A stretch of 64,000 nt of DNA from Gymnopus androsaceus JB14. Lineage: Eukaryota > Basidiomycota > Agaricomycetes > Agaricales > Omphalotaceae. The translations under genes and the position numbers were made by a program. Under the pieces are notes generated by a model. That model did not search any database. It worked only from the letters and a program-made list of their open reading frames with translations, and was not told the DNA's origin. The DNA is taken from positions 1 through 64,000 of the forward strand of contig ML769650.1 of NCBI GenBank assembly GCA_009733575.1, written 5' to 3'. This document shows, in pieces, positions 46,858 through 61,618 of the stretch (position 1 is its first letter; the number at the start of each line of letters is the position of its first letter).

Positions 46858-48730
<1,873 letters not shown>

Positions 48731-49929
48731 TAATTCACTGTACATATTTAAATCCAGCCATACTAAAATGTTTTGATTGATGGGTGGACATATTGCATAG
48801 ATAGGTTCCTTGGTACTTCACACTGATTCTTAGATAAGGTGGGAGAATCTGTAATGGGCAAGACTGCAATATTTTTTCTTTGGACATTTTAGAAGAACTC
48901 ATGTGCAAGGTCACGTGAAGTTATGTGTAGTTGTCAGCACTAGTTTTCCATTCTTGTCAAAATAAAAGGTGGCTACAAAAATATCACATGGCATCAAGTA
49001 CTTGCCCCTTACAATATTAACCAAAAGCAAGTTGAGAGCATACTTGTGATATGCAAAGATAAGTAAGTGCAAACACAACCATATCATATGGATACCATTA
49101 GGATATTATGCCATAGAAAGCAATATTGGTATGCAAGAGAGTGATAGACTACAAGAGAATACAAATAAGTGATAGTCCTGGAGTCAGAGTAGGTCAGAGT
49201 AAGTACACAGAAATGCGGCTACACAATTGCAACATATCACGGCACCAGGAAGGTGCAAGCATGAGCACATTGCTGTGACCTGATACACAAATGTTAATGC
49301 TCAAAGAATACAGCTGAAAAAACTCAGTTGATGTACACTGAACAAATGGTCTCAATCCTCTTCCATATTGTTGGACCCAAATCTACTGGCATACTGAGAG
49401 ATGATTTCTTCATCTTGAGGGCTAATTGTTGCAAGCACATTGGGAGCTAGACCTGCCAGAAAGTGGTGATGGTAGCAGGACCTAGGGAGGGAGTGTTTTA
49501 CAGTGTAATCACTGATCCTGCAAGTCCAATGACAAACTTGGGAAGTTTTTGGGACATAGTGCTTTCCTAAATGACAACTCTACTTCCTGATGTGCTTGTT
49601 TATGGCCTGATCCAGGTCTTCCATGAGATCACCAATGATATAACAACAATATTTGGAAATAGTGGTGCAGAGGGCAGGAGACTCATTGGATTCAGAGTCT
49701 ACATCCAAGTGAGTGTACTCAGAAGACTGTCCTTCAATATCAAGTTCTCAATTGATATTGGTCACCATCTCCTGTTTCTTCATCATTTTGGAATGGATAG
49801 ATGGATCCTGGAGGAGGTTGTTGATACCTTTGGTACGGTGCTCATGTTTCTGTGTAAATGTATGGTGAAAAAGAAAATTGCAAAAAGTTCAAGGCTTACC
49901 AGACACTTATGAGTGTTAGATTGTAAGGC
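48731..49929. other. AT-rich, no supported gene
   Basis: A 113-codon plus ORF (49,571-49,912) is probably a shadow; nothing else seen. Confidence 0.4.
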
Positions 49930-50400
49930 TCAATTACGCTCCGCTTCATGTTGCTTTGTACGAGCATGGACTTCTTGTGGGGTCTCAAGGTGCTCACTAC
50001 TGCCATGAATGCAGGGCTTTGAAGCTCTCCATGAACTTTGACCTTGGGTAATAAAGTTCCAAACAAGCACTTTCACCACACTGGCAGATAAGATTGACTC
50101 CATATGGGCTTCCCTTGCCTGATCAAGCATGAACTTGACCATATTGTCGATAGCAGCACAGCTTCAAGCTGATTGCTACCAATCTTCACCAAAATACAAA
50201 CAATAACAGTTTTTCCCTGTTGGTCCTGGACCAGTGCCTGCAGCAAAGTTGTTGGTGGTTGTCTCATCAATTGGAGAGTAACCTTGGAATTTGTAGAGAT
50301 TTTCCATGTCTGTCATCCTGAGAAAGCAGTTACAGAGGTGACTTTGAAAACAAGATATGTTAGGCTCAGTATGAAAATTGTTCTGTAACATATCCTCCAT
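49930..50400 (-). pseudogene. Relic of an unrecognised protein
   Basis: The frame reads DMENLYKFQGYSPIDETTTN, GTGPGPTGKNCYCLYFGEDW, then TAG and TGA, then MVKFMLDQAREAHMESILSA and VVKVLVWNFITQGQSSWRAS before a stop. The two stops fit C-to-T change of Gln and Arg codons. Composition looks coding; I do not recognise it. Confidence 0.3.
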
Positions 50401-50526
50401 TCCTTCTCTGTGCTTTCATCCAGTGCATTCAATGCTTGTTTTTTCAGATGATGATTGTAAGTATGGCTACCCAGCTTTGGAGATTGGTTTTTGGGTGATT
50501 TTTTTTGGCAGCATATTTATGGGCAT

Positions 50527-51226
50527 TAGTGTGTGGCTTGGGTATGCCAGGTATGCCAGGTTTTTGGGTTGGGTTGGGTCCAGCTCTGCACACCTGAGAC
50601 CTGGCAATATACCTGGATCTACCTATGTAGAATCAGGAATACTTACATTTTTTATGATTTTATTATAAAAATGTAATATATAACTGCATTAAAATAGCCA
50701 TTGTAAGCTTTCTGTAATAATTTGTGGACCAGGCAGGCATCTATGGTACTCAATAACATATTTTAAGATAGTATTTATGCCTTGAAAACACTGTTTTCAT
50801 TGTATTTTCAAGATTTGCAAAGTTTTTATAATAGAAATGTTATCATCATCATGTTTAAATAATTGTTTTAAACCCTAACTAGATATCTGGTATCTATCTA
50901 GGGTATTTGAAGATATTTTAACATTGGGTTTCCTTGGTTCTCAAGCATTTTTTAATATATTCAAGGTTTCTAAATAGAAGTTTCAATGTAATTACTAGCA
51001 AACAACAATTTTCGGTCCAATAAACACTTAATACAATGTCAACAATGGACCATTCATTATTTTTATTCATTTGAATAAGTTAAGTATAGTAAAATGAACA
51101 AAAAAATCAAAATTCACCTGGAAGAAACTGTAACCTGACCTGGACCTAAAGAAACGCATACCCAGCTGACCAGGTCTGAGTCAGGTTGATCTTTGATGTA
51201 CCTGATCTGACCCAAGCCATACACTA
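50527..51226. mobile_element. 700-bp hAT-type MITE
   Basis: Ends: TAGTGTGTGGCTTGGGT at the left and the inverse of TAGTGTATGGCTTGGGT at the right. These are the termini of the hAT relic at 14.5 kb with CG turned to TG. It shares its left 100 bp with the element at 44,805. The flanking octamers atgggcat and aatatgct do not match. The interior is AT-rich and non-coding. Confidence 0.7.
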
Positions 51227-53226
51227 AATATGCTTTGGTTCCACAGCTCAGCATGTGCTCAAAAACTTGGAGTAATCACTGAGCCAAAAGGACTATGGTT
51301 GATCTCAATACTGAGCTACCACACCTAAGAAGATTGGTCACTTGCAGAGGATTCAAGGAGCAGCCAGGAGATGACAATGCAATACCTCAGGACTGTCTAC
51401 TACAACTGGCAGAGGACTCCTTTCTTCTTTTATATCACCTCATTCATTTATTCATGATATATATCATGTTGCATTGTGTTCAGGGTTGTTATTTTTATTT
51501 TCTACTTTTTACTTTTTTAATGTCTTAATCATATAATTATTGCCTTCGCTAATGCACTCATTAATCACTTGTGTTTGGATCTATTGATCTACCTTTTATA
51601 TATGTTTCGTGAAGTAGATATGCATTCATTAGATCATCTACATTGTTACACTGTTGCTGTGTCGCCTTCTTAGCATGTCTGCCAAGTTCCAGTAGTACAA
51701 GCTGTCCCTTGATTGTTAGGTTCAAGTTGACACACCTCATCTCTAAGAGTGACTTGGACTATATCTTGACTTGAATCTTGTATGTGAATTGAGATGCTGG
51801 CCCAGTGGGTATGACTGAGAAACAATGAATCAATGCTACCAACAACATAGAAAAGAGATTATTATTGTGAATCAGCAGACTGATAAGGAATCATCAGTAT
51901 TGTAGTGAAGGCCAGGTTCATAATTGAGTATGCAATGTGATGCTCATTGTGTTCTCTCTTTTTCTCTCTTATCTTTACACACAGATCATGTTTGGATACT
52001 ACAATTACGGAATACTTGCCAATACTACTCAAATGCCAACTGCAACACAAAATTATCAAAAAAATTTGTTGATACATAATCCAACATATGCTCTACCTTG
52101 TCTTGCCAGCTGAACCAATGTCCATATTAAGTTCAATGCCTCATAGGCCAATAGTGCTAGCTCTTCTTGTGGCTGTCTTTGATGAGGGTTTTGTTCAAGG
52201 TTCAAACCTGTTGCAGGATATTTAGACAGTGAACCAACCCAGAGGGCCATTTTTGATTGCAGGGAGGTACTGTGCAAGAAAAAGAGAGGAGAGGTGCCAA
52301 GAAGACTGAAACTGGTGCAAAAATACAGGGAGGGAAACTGAGATACATGAGTAGCAAGGGGTGTGTAACAATGATACAATGTACTAGTACAATTGTGGAG
52401 AAGAAAAAAAAGAGAGGAATAAAATATAAGTGTAAGTAAGTAGCAAGTAAGTAGAGAAAGAGAGAATTGAAACAATACCTAGTATAATCATGGAGGAGAA
52501 AAAAGAAAGAGGTACTAGGTAGGTATCTGTACAGTAAGTATATGTACAATGAGAAATAGCGTATACATGCCAGCGACAGAGAGTAGGTAAGGAAGTTGAG
52601 TAATAAATTGCACCTATTCTAGATCATGCTGGTGGTTGCACTGCTAAGTGGCCTACTTGTTTGTAAACCTTGGACTGGGCAGACTAGGGATCCTGGAGGT
52701 AGAAAGGCCTTAGTGAGGTGCGGGAGGAGGATTACTGCAAACTAAACTCATCTTACTTATTAGCCCTGCATAAACTTTTATCTAAGTCTGATTAACAAGC
52801 CTGTGTAAAGAAGAGCTTTGCATCTCAACTATTGAGTATGTACTGTCTGGCAATAAAAGAGGATGTATAGACTGTGGAACCAATATGCCAGTAAGCAATA
52901 TACCTTGGGGAACTATGCACATTGCTCCTGTACAAAGGCGCATGATTTTCTCATGAACTTTGAAGTTGATAGCACCTTCAATGATATAAAAGATCTAGCC
53001 AAAACAAGGTCAGCAAATTGTAGAATATAATTAAGAAGATAGACATAGATGTTATCTTTTGTGGCTTTTTTTTGGCTTTTCTCCATGTACCGGTATAATA
53101 AGCTAACCAACAGCAGCAAAAAAGAGTCATCTACAAAGATTTACTCAAAGAGCCACCTATTGTTAATCCCTGGTTGAGGCTTGACATTCTTTGCAAGACA
53201 GGTGATTCCTGAGAAAAGGTAAGAAG
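51227..53226. other. AT-rich, no recognisable gene
   Basis: Contains a purine-rich stretch with aagtaagtag repeats at about 52,385-52,560. ORFs on the minus strand there are low-complexity shadows. Confidence 0.45.
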
Positions 53227-53870
53227 CTAGTATCTAGAGTAAAATGTACAATTAATGTTTATTGATAGGTTCCTTGGTCTTCCACTCAAGTACAATGCCA
53301 ATGGGAGATGTATCCTTGCCCCAATCTTCCTTGGGGTACTTAGGAGGAGCAGTGACAATGGTTCTACTTCTCCCACATTTCTGCTTTGTTTGTTGCTTTC
53401 TAAGAAGTTCCTTTGGCTCTTCAGAAATTCTGATGATCTCCTTGATATGTGGTACAAGGATACCACCCTGTGCAGGGCACTCATACACATACTTTTTGTT
53501 TCTCCACCATTCAAGTGGTTTGATGTGTTTGCACTAACAATGGCATACACCTGAGAATAAATAAGAGGATATCCAAGTCAAAATAATACCAGCATACCTT
53601 GCCCTCCTGGTGCCTTTTCTTTCCCCTTGTCCAATTTAGCCTTCTTGGCTGGAACTGGCAGCTCTTCCTCTTTATCTTCATCAGCAAGTCCCTCTGGCAA
53701 GTCATCACTGATAGACTTTTTCCCCTTCTTTTGCATTGGCTCATTTGTGATATTGTCTGGTTCATCATTGTCCATGACATTCTGATCTAGCTTGGACCTT
53801 ATACTGAGTTTGAGTAGATTCACTTCAGAGTTTGGGTGAGCTACATCATGCACCATGGATGCTTTATCAA
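53227..53870 (-). pseudogene. Two-exon relic of an unrecognised basic/acidic protein
   Basis: Exon-like block 53,856-53,598 encodes SKLDQNVMDNDEPDNITNEP, a KKGKKS motif and KKAKLDKGKEKAPGGQG. After a presumed intron the frame at about 53,550-53,252 gives VSANTSNHLNGGETKS, CPAQGGILVPHIKEIIRISE and DWGKDTSPIGIVLEWKTKEP, with a TAA near 53,252. The Lys/Glu-rich linker suggests a nuclear or nucleic-acid-binding protein, but this is a guess. Confidence 0.35.
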
Positions 53871-55248
53871 GGTTAAGCTTCTAGCAATGACATTGGAAGA
53901 AAGCGCAGACATGCTTGTGCCTTTCAAAATTCACAAAGTTCCGGGATAAGATAGGCGCCAGGGCGTTTACTCTGAGTCAATTAGATGCTCATTGCTTTCT
54001 CTTGAACTCCCAATGTATCTAGACATTTCACATGTCCTTCACATTTTCAGCTCTCTCGTTCTTAAGCTGACTCAGAACCCAGATACTCCTTGAATTCCTC
54101 CTTCCAGAATCCTGCTTACAGACCCTACCTGGCTGCAGATTACATACATTGCTGTCTTTTTCCAAAGAATGAACTTTCCTGACAAACTATCTTGCAATAT
54201 GGTGATTTGGAAGAAGAATGCAGCCATTAAAGCCAAAACAGTGGAATTCCTTGCTGGCAGTGGTGAGAAGCCTGGCTCACCATGCACTTCCTTCATCACA
54301 ATCAATGAAAGTGATTGGAACTTAACCTGGCACAACAAAAACCTCTACAATCCCTTAAACACAATATGACACCAGACAGGCTCATTTAGATGATGAGACT
54401 AGACTGGTAGGAGGCTGAAGCCAGGCATAGAGAAAAGGAAGAAAGATCTAGGAATAGGGAGAGTAATTCTGAAGATAAGGACAAGGAAGAGGAGAAAGAT
54501 TGTAGCATGCAAACCCCATGTTACTGGGTCAAGGCCAATTCTTTGCTTGTAGGAAAGATGAAGAAAAACACTTTGTAATAGATTAGATTTTGTATCCAAT
54601 TTGGCTCAAGCAATGACCATCTTTGGGATATGTAAAATCTATTTGGAGATAACATTTTTCCCATGGAGTTGCACCCCCAAAAAATACAAGGTCCTTCAAT
54701 GTTATTCACCTTTGTATTAAAATGGGAATCTTGTCTGACAACAAACACCAATTTTGGGTGAGAAATAATGTGCAACTAAATGTCTTTTCCAGCTGATTTC
54801 ACACATGGATCAAATCATCTTTCTCTGGTGTGCAATGGGATGGAATCCTTGTTCTTTTACCTCTGCAATTAATTCCATTTTCCAGGCCAGAAAAGCAATG
54901 AGTGACATGTGCGTGAGTGCTCAGCAGGCATTGAGAGCATCCTTCCTGAGACCATGTGTGTAGTTGCTCAACTCCCCTGAAATCTGACTAAAATCATCTT
55001 GGCGAATGTGTAATTCACAAGTCTTTAGATCACTTATTGGTGATCTTGTTCCTTTCAGGGTCCTTACCTTGTTTGTTAGCAAAGCTTTCACTGTATAATT
55101 AAAGATTGGAATGTTATGATTCAGTACCACACCTTGCTTCATGTCAAAGCTACCTCCAGAGCGGTGATGAGTTAGATTTGTGCTAGGTATGAAAACCAAC
55201 CAAACAACAATCACCCCAATCAGATACAATCCAAAAGGTTTAATTTAA
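53871..55248. other. AT-rich with isolated ORFs
   Basis: A plus ORF at 54,169-54,369 (MNFPDKLSCNMVIWKKNAAI) and a minus ORF at 54,921-55,229 (ELHIRQDDFSQISGEL) have unremarkable composition and no splice context. Nothing is named. Confidence 0.35.
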
Positions 55249-56935
55249 TGTGAGGAAGGAGGTTGTCGAAGGTTCCCTCGACTACTAATTGATTCGAAGA
55301 GAAAAGCACTTGACAGTTGACACAGATAGTGCACAATGAACAAGGTTTTACAGTATATTTGGAGGGAGGTTTTGAAAAGTCAACTAATGTACGACGATGC
55401 GCTGAACTAATTGAGGGGAAAGCAAACACCAAAGCACGGGTCAAGTATGCCGACTCAACAAACGACTTTGCGTATCTCGGGAGCCTTTACGTCACCACGC
55501 AATGATACTCCAACTCTCAGGGATTCCTGCGAGTTACCTAACAAGCTTATACGACCGCCGCGCAAGTCACTCGAGTAGGCGTTTTTAACACACTCAGCAA
55601 AGAGCGGGCAAGGGGTAGAATCTGTTGGTAAAGCTAAGTAACACTCCGAGAAGCTTCCTCCCTAAAACTAGACCAAGCCGACACTTGGGTCCAAGACCTT
55701 TCCTAATCAACAACGGGCTCGTCGAGGTGTGCACGTTAGGCTCCACCTGCGGTCCTGAGACTGATGTGACTTCTCTTCGAGATGAAAACCAGGAATGCTT
55801 GACTTAATAGCCGGGAAATAGAATGAGCAGCCTCAGTATTATCAAGGTTACAAGAAGGCCACCCGTTTCAAAGGTTGCAGAGGACGATGCAGACGCGTCT
55901 GAGCGTGTACGAATCACTACAGGTCCTAAGATAGAACTGTGTTTCAGGTATCAAGTCTAACTTGTCATTCCGAGATAGAATAGCTACCCTTATATACTGA
56001 GCAAGATATATGAAAATAGGAAAATGAGAGAAACTGAGTGAGATAGGATGAAACAGAGTAAGTAAAATAGAAAAAGATAATTATGTCCATATATGCGTGT
56101 ATACTATGGTTTTGCCTCGACATTTTCCTGCCTCGTTTGTTTGTCTTCCTCAATTGGGTTGACTTTTGGGATTTTGGTCCAAATCGACTCAAGTCATTTG
56201 CCTTTTTTACAAGGCTCGCCAGTTCCTTTAGCAGAACAGCCCTCGGAGGTATTTCTATGTTTTTCCTTGCCAATGGGAGACTGGTTATTATCCCTAGTTC
56301 CGCGTGGTCTCGAGTCTAGATGCCTGGTAGCATATGGATCTCGGTAAAACGCTGAGGCTCGGATAGAAATACTCCTTGGTCCTTCCGTGCTCTAGAAGTA
56401 GCTACAGCAAGTGGGTCATGTGGCCGCGTTGGACTGCCGCGGCTATCATGCCTGGGTGCTTTCCAGCGAGCGTCAACTTTGAGGGCACCCAGTTAGGGTA
56501 CTTCCTCATCTCAGGTCCACCTTGCTTCGTTTAATAAACTTGAGTGTTGTTTAGACTCCTCGGTGAGCTGATCGCGGAAGCGATGCCTCGTTAAGACTTC
56601 AATCCCTTGGGTATATCCTTCGATGACCTAGCCTAGTATAACTGGTATGTGGGCTCATTTATCTGCCTCGGTCAGCAACTTGTTATCCAGCAAGCTTGCC
56701 TCGCTACACCATACCGCGCATAGGACTTTGATTGAGGCGCATTCACAAAGTTAAGTATGGTACCATTGCGCGTACCGTTACTCTGCAACCTCTTGGGTAG
56801 AATAGGTCCTTGGTAGATTTTAACTATCAGCTCGGGCTCACTATAGTTCTCTTATTGACCGTGTTTTGTTACTAACAGAACCTAGGATTATTGGTTCTGC
56901 GCAGTTCTAGCCTTAGCCGAAAAATCGGCGTATCA
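55249..56935 (-). repeat. Long LTR (about 1.69 kb), 3' LTR of a second minus-strand element
   Basis: On the minus strand it would start TGATACGCCGA at 56,935 and end CCTCACA at 55,249 (TG...CA). A polypurine tract AGTTTGGGGGAGA abuts the start (56,936-56,948). A TATA-like GTATATAAGG lies at about 55,989-55,998. Composition changes sharply at 55,249 from AT-rich to balanced. The partner LTR is not in the window. The left boundary is my best guess. Confidence 0.55.
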
Positions 56936-56948
56936 TCTCCCCCAAACT
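56936..56948 (-). promoter_or_regulatory. Polypurine tract of the second LTR element
   Basis: AGTTTGGGGGAGA directly precedes the LTR start. A 30-bp block including it is repeated with one mismatch at about 62,458-62,487. Confidence 0.65.
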
Positions 56949-58386
56949 AAAAATCTCAACCGTCCTCGGTTGAGGCACAAGTTGAAGCCGTATCTCGGCG
57001 AGGTAACCTGTACCTGGATTGCGTTGGGTAATTGACCAGCATTGACTGTTTTATGAAGTCCGAGTTACTCTTGCCGAGGAAGCCCATCGCGGCACTAAGT
57101 TCAATCAACTGGCCTGGGTGCATTCCGTAGTTGCCGCTCGCGTTTAGGGCCTGAGGCTCTTTTTGGCACATCCCATCAGTCGCGGCAATCTTGACAATTC
57201 AATGCCTACTTTTGGCAAGAGATCGACTGGATCCACTTGGGTGTCCCAGTCTCTTTGGCATGGTCCAGACACATGGCCTTTGGACCCTGCAATCTCCTGA
57301 TTTCTCGTTCTCCGTAGAAACCATAATGATTCTTTTGCTGTGCTCTTCTTCCGGACATTCTGGTGTGATGTGATCGGGATATCCCGGTCAGCGCTTAAAT
57401 CCCTTTTGGGTCGTGAGTCTGCCTTTCCTGCTTGTGCAGGGTCCAGGGGTTCTTTCCTCATATCACATCTTTCCATTCCATCACGTCGGAGTTCCGAGTT
57501 GTGCATCTGCTGCTAACACATGGACTTCTTCTGACTTTCTATTTTCTATGCCCCAAGGTGCCTTTGTCACCATTTTTGACGGACTGCCTATCACAGAAAT
57601 AAATTCCATGCCCCAAGGCGTCCTTGTCACCATTCTTGACAGACTACCTATCATATAAATAGATTTGCGTTGATCCCCGAATCTCGTTAATCACTTCGAG
57701 ACAAGTGATGCACGGTGCTGAATTTGACTTTTTCATCAACTGAACAGCGCGAGACGGTGATTCGAGTAAAAGGGTCTTCCCCATCTTTAGCACGCGTTCT
57801 CCCGTATCTCATACTTGTCATTGTGATATCACAATTTCCAGATAAACCGTTGCCGTATTTCCTTCAAGATATCACCTACTCGATCAGCAAGCGTATGATT
57901 TTCTTAAGTGAAAACACCGCATTCCCATTTTTAGGAGACGGGAATTCCTTGGTTGGTACGAGGAGTACCTGCACGGTGGAATTCCTATGTCTCATTACAT
58001 TCCTTTGAGGTCCCCGCGTCAGAACTCTTCGAGATTCTTCAGTCGGGTGTCCATTTTTGGTTATGATATTCTCTAAAACCTAAAATTTGCGGATGCGTTT
58101 AGACCTCGAAAGATGCCCGTGCAGGGTTCAATCCTCATACAGGGTACATCTTTTCCGCGAGAAGTGCTTCCTCGCGTGATATGTCTTTTCCAGACGCCAC
58201 AACTGGTAAGACGCGTCACTCCCTTTTTGGAATCGCGCTGTCTTCCTGAAAAATATTTTATCTTTCTTTTGTCGTGACTTAATCACGTAGGTTACTCTTT
58301 TCGAGTATAAGAGGCGCGGGATTTTGAGCTCGTAAGTCCCAAACTTCCCACTTTTTATTCCTACGCCTCTGTACGTTGTTCATACG
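56949..58386. other. 5' flank of the zinc-knuckle gene; 63-bp duplication
   Basis: I see no ORF with support. The segment ccatgccccaagg(t/c)g(c/t)c(t/c)ttgtc... occurs twice in tandem at 57,538-57,660. A TATA-like tataagag lies at 58,306-58,313, about 75 bp before the ATG of the next gene. Confidence 0.55.
58306..58313 (+). promoter_or_regulatory. TATA-like box
   Basis: tataagag occurs in an otherwise GC-balanced flank 74 bp upstream of the ATG at 58,387, a reasonable core-promoter distance. Confidence 0.4.
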
Positions 58387-61300
58387 ATGTCCAGACGTAA
58401 CGCTTCGAAACCTCTCGTCGGGACTGACGATGAGTATCAACCTTCTCCTGCACTTTCTAAGTCGGCTAACACCATCGCCTCCTCTTCTTCTTCGTCGAGG
58501 GCTCACCGTCGTACTGCCGCGGTGGTCCCTGTTATCGAGACTCAGCACGCCTCGACGTCTGGTCAAACTTCTCGTTTGACTGGTCCTGGTCGGTCAGGAC
58601 TCTCGTCCTCGACCCTTCCTGCTGCTCGTGGTGGGGCTCGTGGTGCTGCTGGGTCGTCTCGAGGTTCCTCCTCGGCAACCCCAGTCGCCAAGCCTCCTTC
58701 CAGTCTTCGCAACATCGTCAAGAGTAGCAATATCATCTCGCTACCTCTGACTGGTAAGTTTTCACCCTCATGATTTTTGTCCAATCTCGGCTGACCGTTA
58801 CTTCTGTTTTTCTCGTAAGAAGATACTCGGCTCCTCTCGTTCTGGTTTCTGCGAACTGTATTCTTGCAAGGTATCTTTGCCTGTGCAGAATATCAGTCTA
58901 AGAGTGAGGACCTGGAGATCTCGCCGGCGAATTGGGTCTCTTTCTTTGATAAGCATTCACCCAGAATGGTAAGTTTTTATTTTTAACCTTTCTTCGTGGC
59001 TTTATGCTGACTCCTTCTCTCTTCTAGGTGGCCTATAAGGCCAAGTATGGCAAATATATGGCGACTACTTGGTCCGCGGCGTTCTTGCTCGGCGTTCAGC
59101 GGTTCTGCGCACAGATGCTAGGCCAGTACGCTCGGAAGGACCTCAAACGATATCAAACGGAGTGGTTCATCGAGGAGTCAATTCTGACCTACCCCTTCAT
59201 CGGTGGTGATGAGGTAAGCCCTGTTTTATCAACCCTTTTGATCCCTCTCGATGTCTGAACCACTTTGTTTCTGTCTTGATCTAGTTCCCCGGATTGTCGA
59301 GCCCTATCTTGATGCCTTCTGAACTTATCTCAGGGGGTTTTGTCAACTATAACAAGTTCTCGATTGACTTTGAGTTGAGCATCTCTGGGCTTGACCAGGG
59401 CGAGCTCTTTCCCGAGGAGGCCATTTTCATTAGCAACCTCGTTGAGGTAAGTTTTCCCCTTCTTTCATCTGTGAAGTTCAATTTTTCTGACTTCCTTGTT
59501 CTTTTCTCCTCCTCGGTTCTCAGGGTGTGGGTCTTTCGGTGAGTACCCCTATCCTTCCCCTTTTTCTTTTCCCTTTTACTAATTTTCTTCTTTTTACAGC
59601 AAGTCGGGATTCACAGTTTCTCGCTGAGCCCTCGTCTTTTTGACCCCAGTGAGGATGCCCTTGTCGACAATATGTTCATTGACTTCGAGGCTGTAGAGTC
59701 TGAAAACGAGCATCAGACCGACAATGGCCAGGAGGAGGAGGATGACGATGGACAGGAGGAGGAGGAGGAGGATGGACAGGAGGAGGAGGAGGAGGATGAC
59801 GATCAGGAGCCCGAGGAAGAGGATGCTGACCACGACGTCGATGTCGAGGAAGATCCTTCTCCCATTGATAACGAGGTTGAGTTTGTGGGCGAGGCTGTCG
59901 AGCAGCCAGTCCGCATTCGCTCTTCCAGGGTAAGTTCTCCTTGCATTTCCCCTTCTTCCCTTCACTAATTCCATCCCTTTTGTTAGCTGGCATATCCGAC
60001 CTCGCCGGTTCCGAAGCCCGTTTCCTCGAGCGCATACACCTCAAAATCCAAGAAGGGCCAATCTAGCCATGACAAGGACTCGGGCTTTCCTCGGCTTGAG
60101 GGTGGCCGTCCGAATACGTCCTTGTTTGGTTACGACTCAGTCCTGGCGCGGGGTGGGGGCAAGTCTCGGACTGCACGAACTTCGAACGCCGCGGGAACGC
60201 CTTGTCCTGAGACAAAAGGTGTTCGGATGATCACCGTAAGTCTCCCTTTTTCCGCTTTGTTCCACGGCTAACTTTTCGTTTTTCAGGAACGTTTTGCTGC
60301 TCCGGGGGACTTTAATGATAACGAGCGCGTTCGGCTTCACGCAACTCTGGACAGCTTGGTGCATAGCACCATCCCGCTGCAACCTGTAAGTTTCCTTTTC
60401 GAGTGCACCGTTTCCGAGCTACACTAATATTTTCCCAAACTGCAGTTTCCCTCGGTGTCATGCACCAACTGCATCCGAATTGGGGTGCAGTGCTCGATGC
60501 CACCTGAGTCCACTAGCAGTGCTCGCCATGAGTGCCATCGTTGCCTCATGAGCAAGACTCCCTGTTCGTTCAGCTACCCTGTCGAGCGGGCTGACGAGGA
60601 GCGGAGGCGGCTGTTTATGCATGCCGCCAGAAGCAACGGGGGTACGTTTTTCTTCTTTCTGATCTTTTCCTCTAGTTTGGCTAACCTCCTTTTTACTTTT
60701 CTAGCGGTCGCCATGTTCTCTTCGACACTTGCCGAGGAGAACCTTGGCCTTCTTCGCACCGAGGTCTTGCTCCGGTCTTTCTTGACCGAGTTCACGATTC
60801 AGGCCAGTAACGTTGCTCGCCGTCAGGCTCAGCTTCGTAACTCGGCTTCTGATCCTCGCTCATTGCTGAAGGCTCTCATCGAGGATGGCTTTGTCGCCGA
60901 GACGGACACGGAGCGTTTGTCCATGCTTGCCTTCCTTCTTGGTTGGGACAAGCGTTTCACCCTCGAGGATCTCGAGTTTGAGGGACTCTCGCAGATTCCT
61001 CTTCCTGAGGTCATCGCGCCGCCGCCTACCCAGTCCCAGGTAGGTCATCTTCATGCTTTGATTCCTTCAGACATGGTCCCACCCATCCCCGGTCTTATTC
61101 GTCGACCTCAGTACAAGGGTAAAGGCAAGGCCAAGGCCGTGGAGGCAGCTTCCGAGGAAGGGTCTGCTCCAGAGGAGGCTTCCACTGTCGTTGCCGAGCC
61201 TGTCTCGTCTTCTGGATCCAGTGAGGAGTCCGAGGAGGAGGCCGTTGTTCACGCTCGTAAGTCTTTTCTTCATACTTGTCATCAGCTTTTTACTGATTTC

Positions 61301-61618
61301 TTCAGTTTTAGATTCTCCCTCAAAGCGCCGTTCTCCATCTCAGTCACCCAGCGCTGAGGAAGACGACAAACCAGTGGCCAAGCGTTGAAAGGCAACCAAG
61401 TCCCCTGCCGTGGCTCCTGCTGCTGTTCTCTCGCCTCGGACCTTCCTTAGGCAGAACACTGCTGCTGGTCCTTCCGCGAGACCAATTCAGCGCGCACCAG
61501 GTGCTCATTGAGGTAGTGGGTTGAAGCAAGGGTTGAGGAAGAGGAAGGTAAGAATTCTTTCTTCCTTAGTCTTCATCGTTTTTACTGATCCTTGTTCCAG
61601 CATCCATTGGCACCGTAA
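58387..61618 (+). pseudogene. Multi-exon zinc-knuckle protein gene running opposite to the LTR element
   Basis: Exons: 58,387-58,753; 58,889-58,968; 59,028-59,213; 59,285-59,446; 59,524-59,538 (a 15-bp micro-exon); 59,600-59,929; 59,987-60,235; 60,287-60,385; 60,446-60,641; 60,705-61,256; 61,306-61,547; 61,601-61,618 (TAA). The protein has a Ser/Thr/Ala-rich head, a folded part (ISPANWVSFFDKH, WSAAFLLGVQRFCAQMLGQY), an Asp/Glu/Gln tract (59.72-59.81 kb), then a Cys module CTNCIRIGVQC...CHRCLMSKTPC (CX2CX6C, 15 residues, CX2CX6C), a helical segment and a Lys/Ser-rich tail. TGA codons at 61,386 and 61,509 near the end could be former CGA. It may be functional if read as a slightly shortened protein. 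Role unknown; nucleic-acid binding is inferred. Confidence 0.65.

Noticed and set aside
52185..52215. B-box-like ggttcaaacctg
   Set aside because: No A box at suitable distance and no tRNA fold.
59594..60044. Minus-strand Leu/Ile- and Pro/His-rich ORFs
   Set aside because: Antisense shadows of the acidic repeat exon of the zinc-knuckle gene.
61040..61070. Apparent 31-bp intron (gtaggt...ttcag)
   Set aside because: Too short for a fungal intron and its removal would shift the frame; reading through keeps the frame open.
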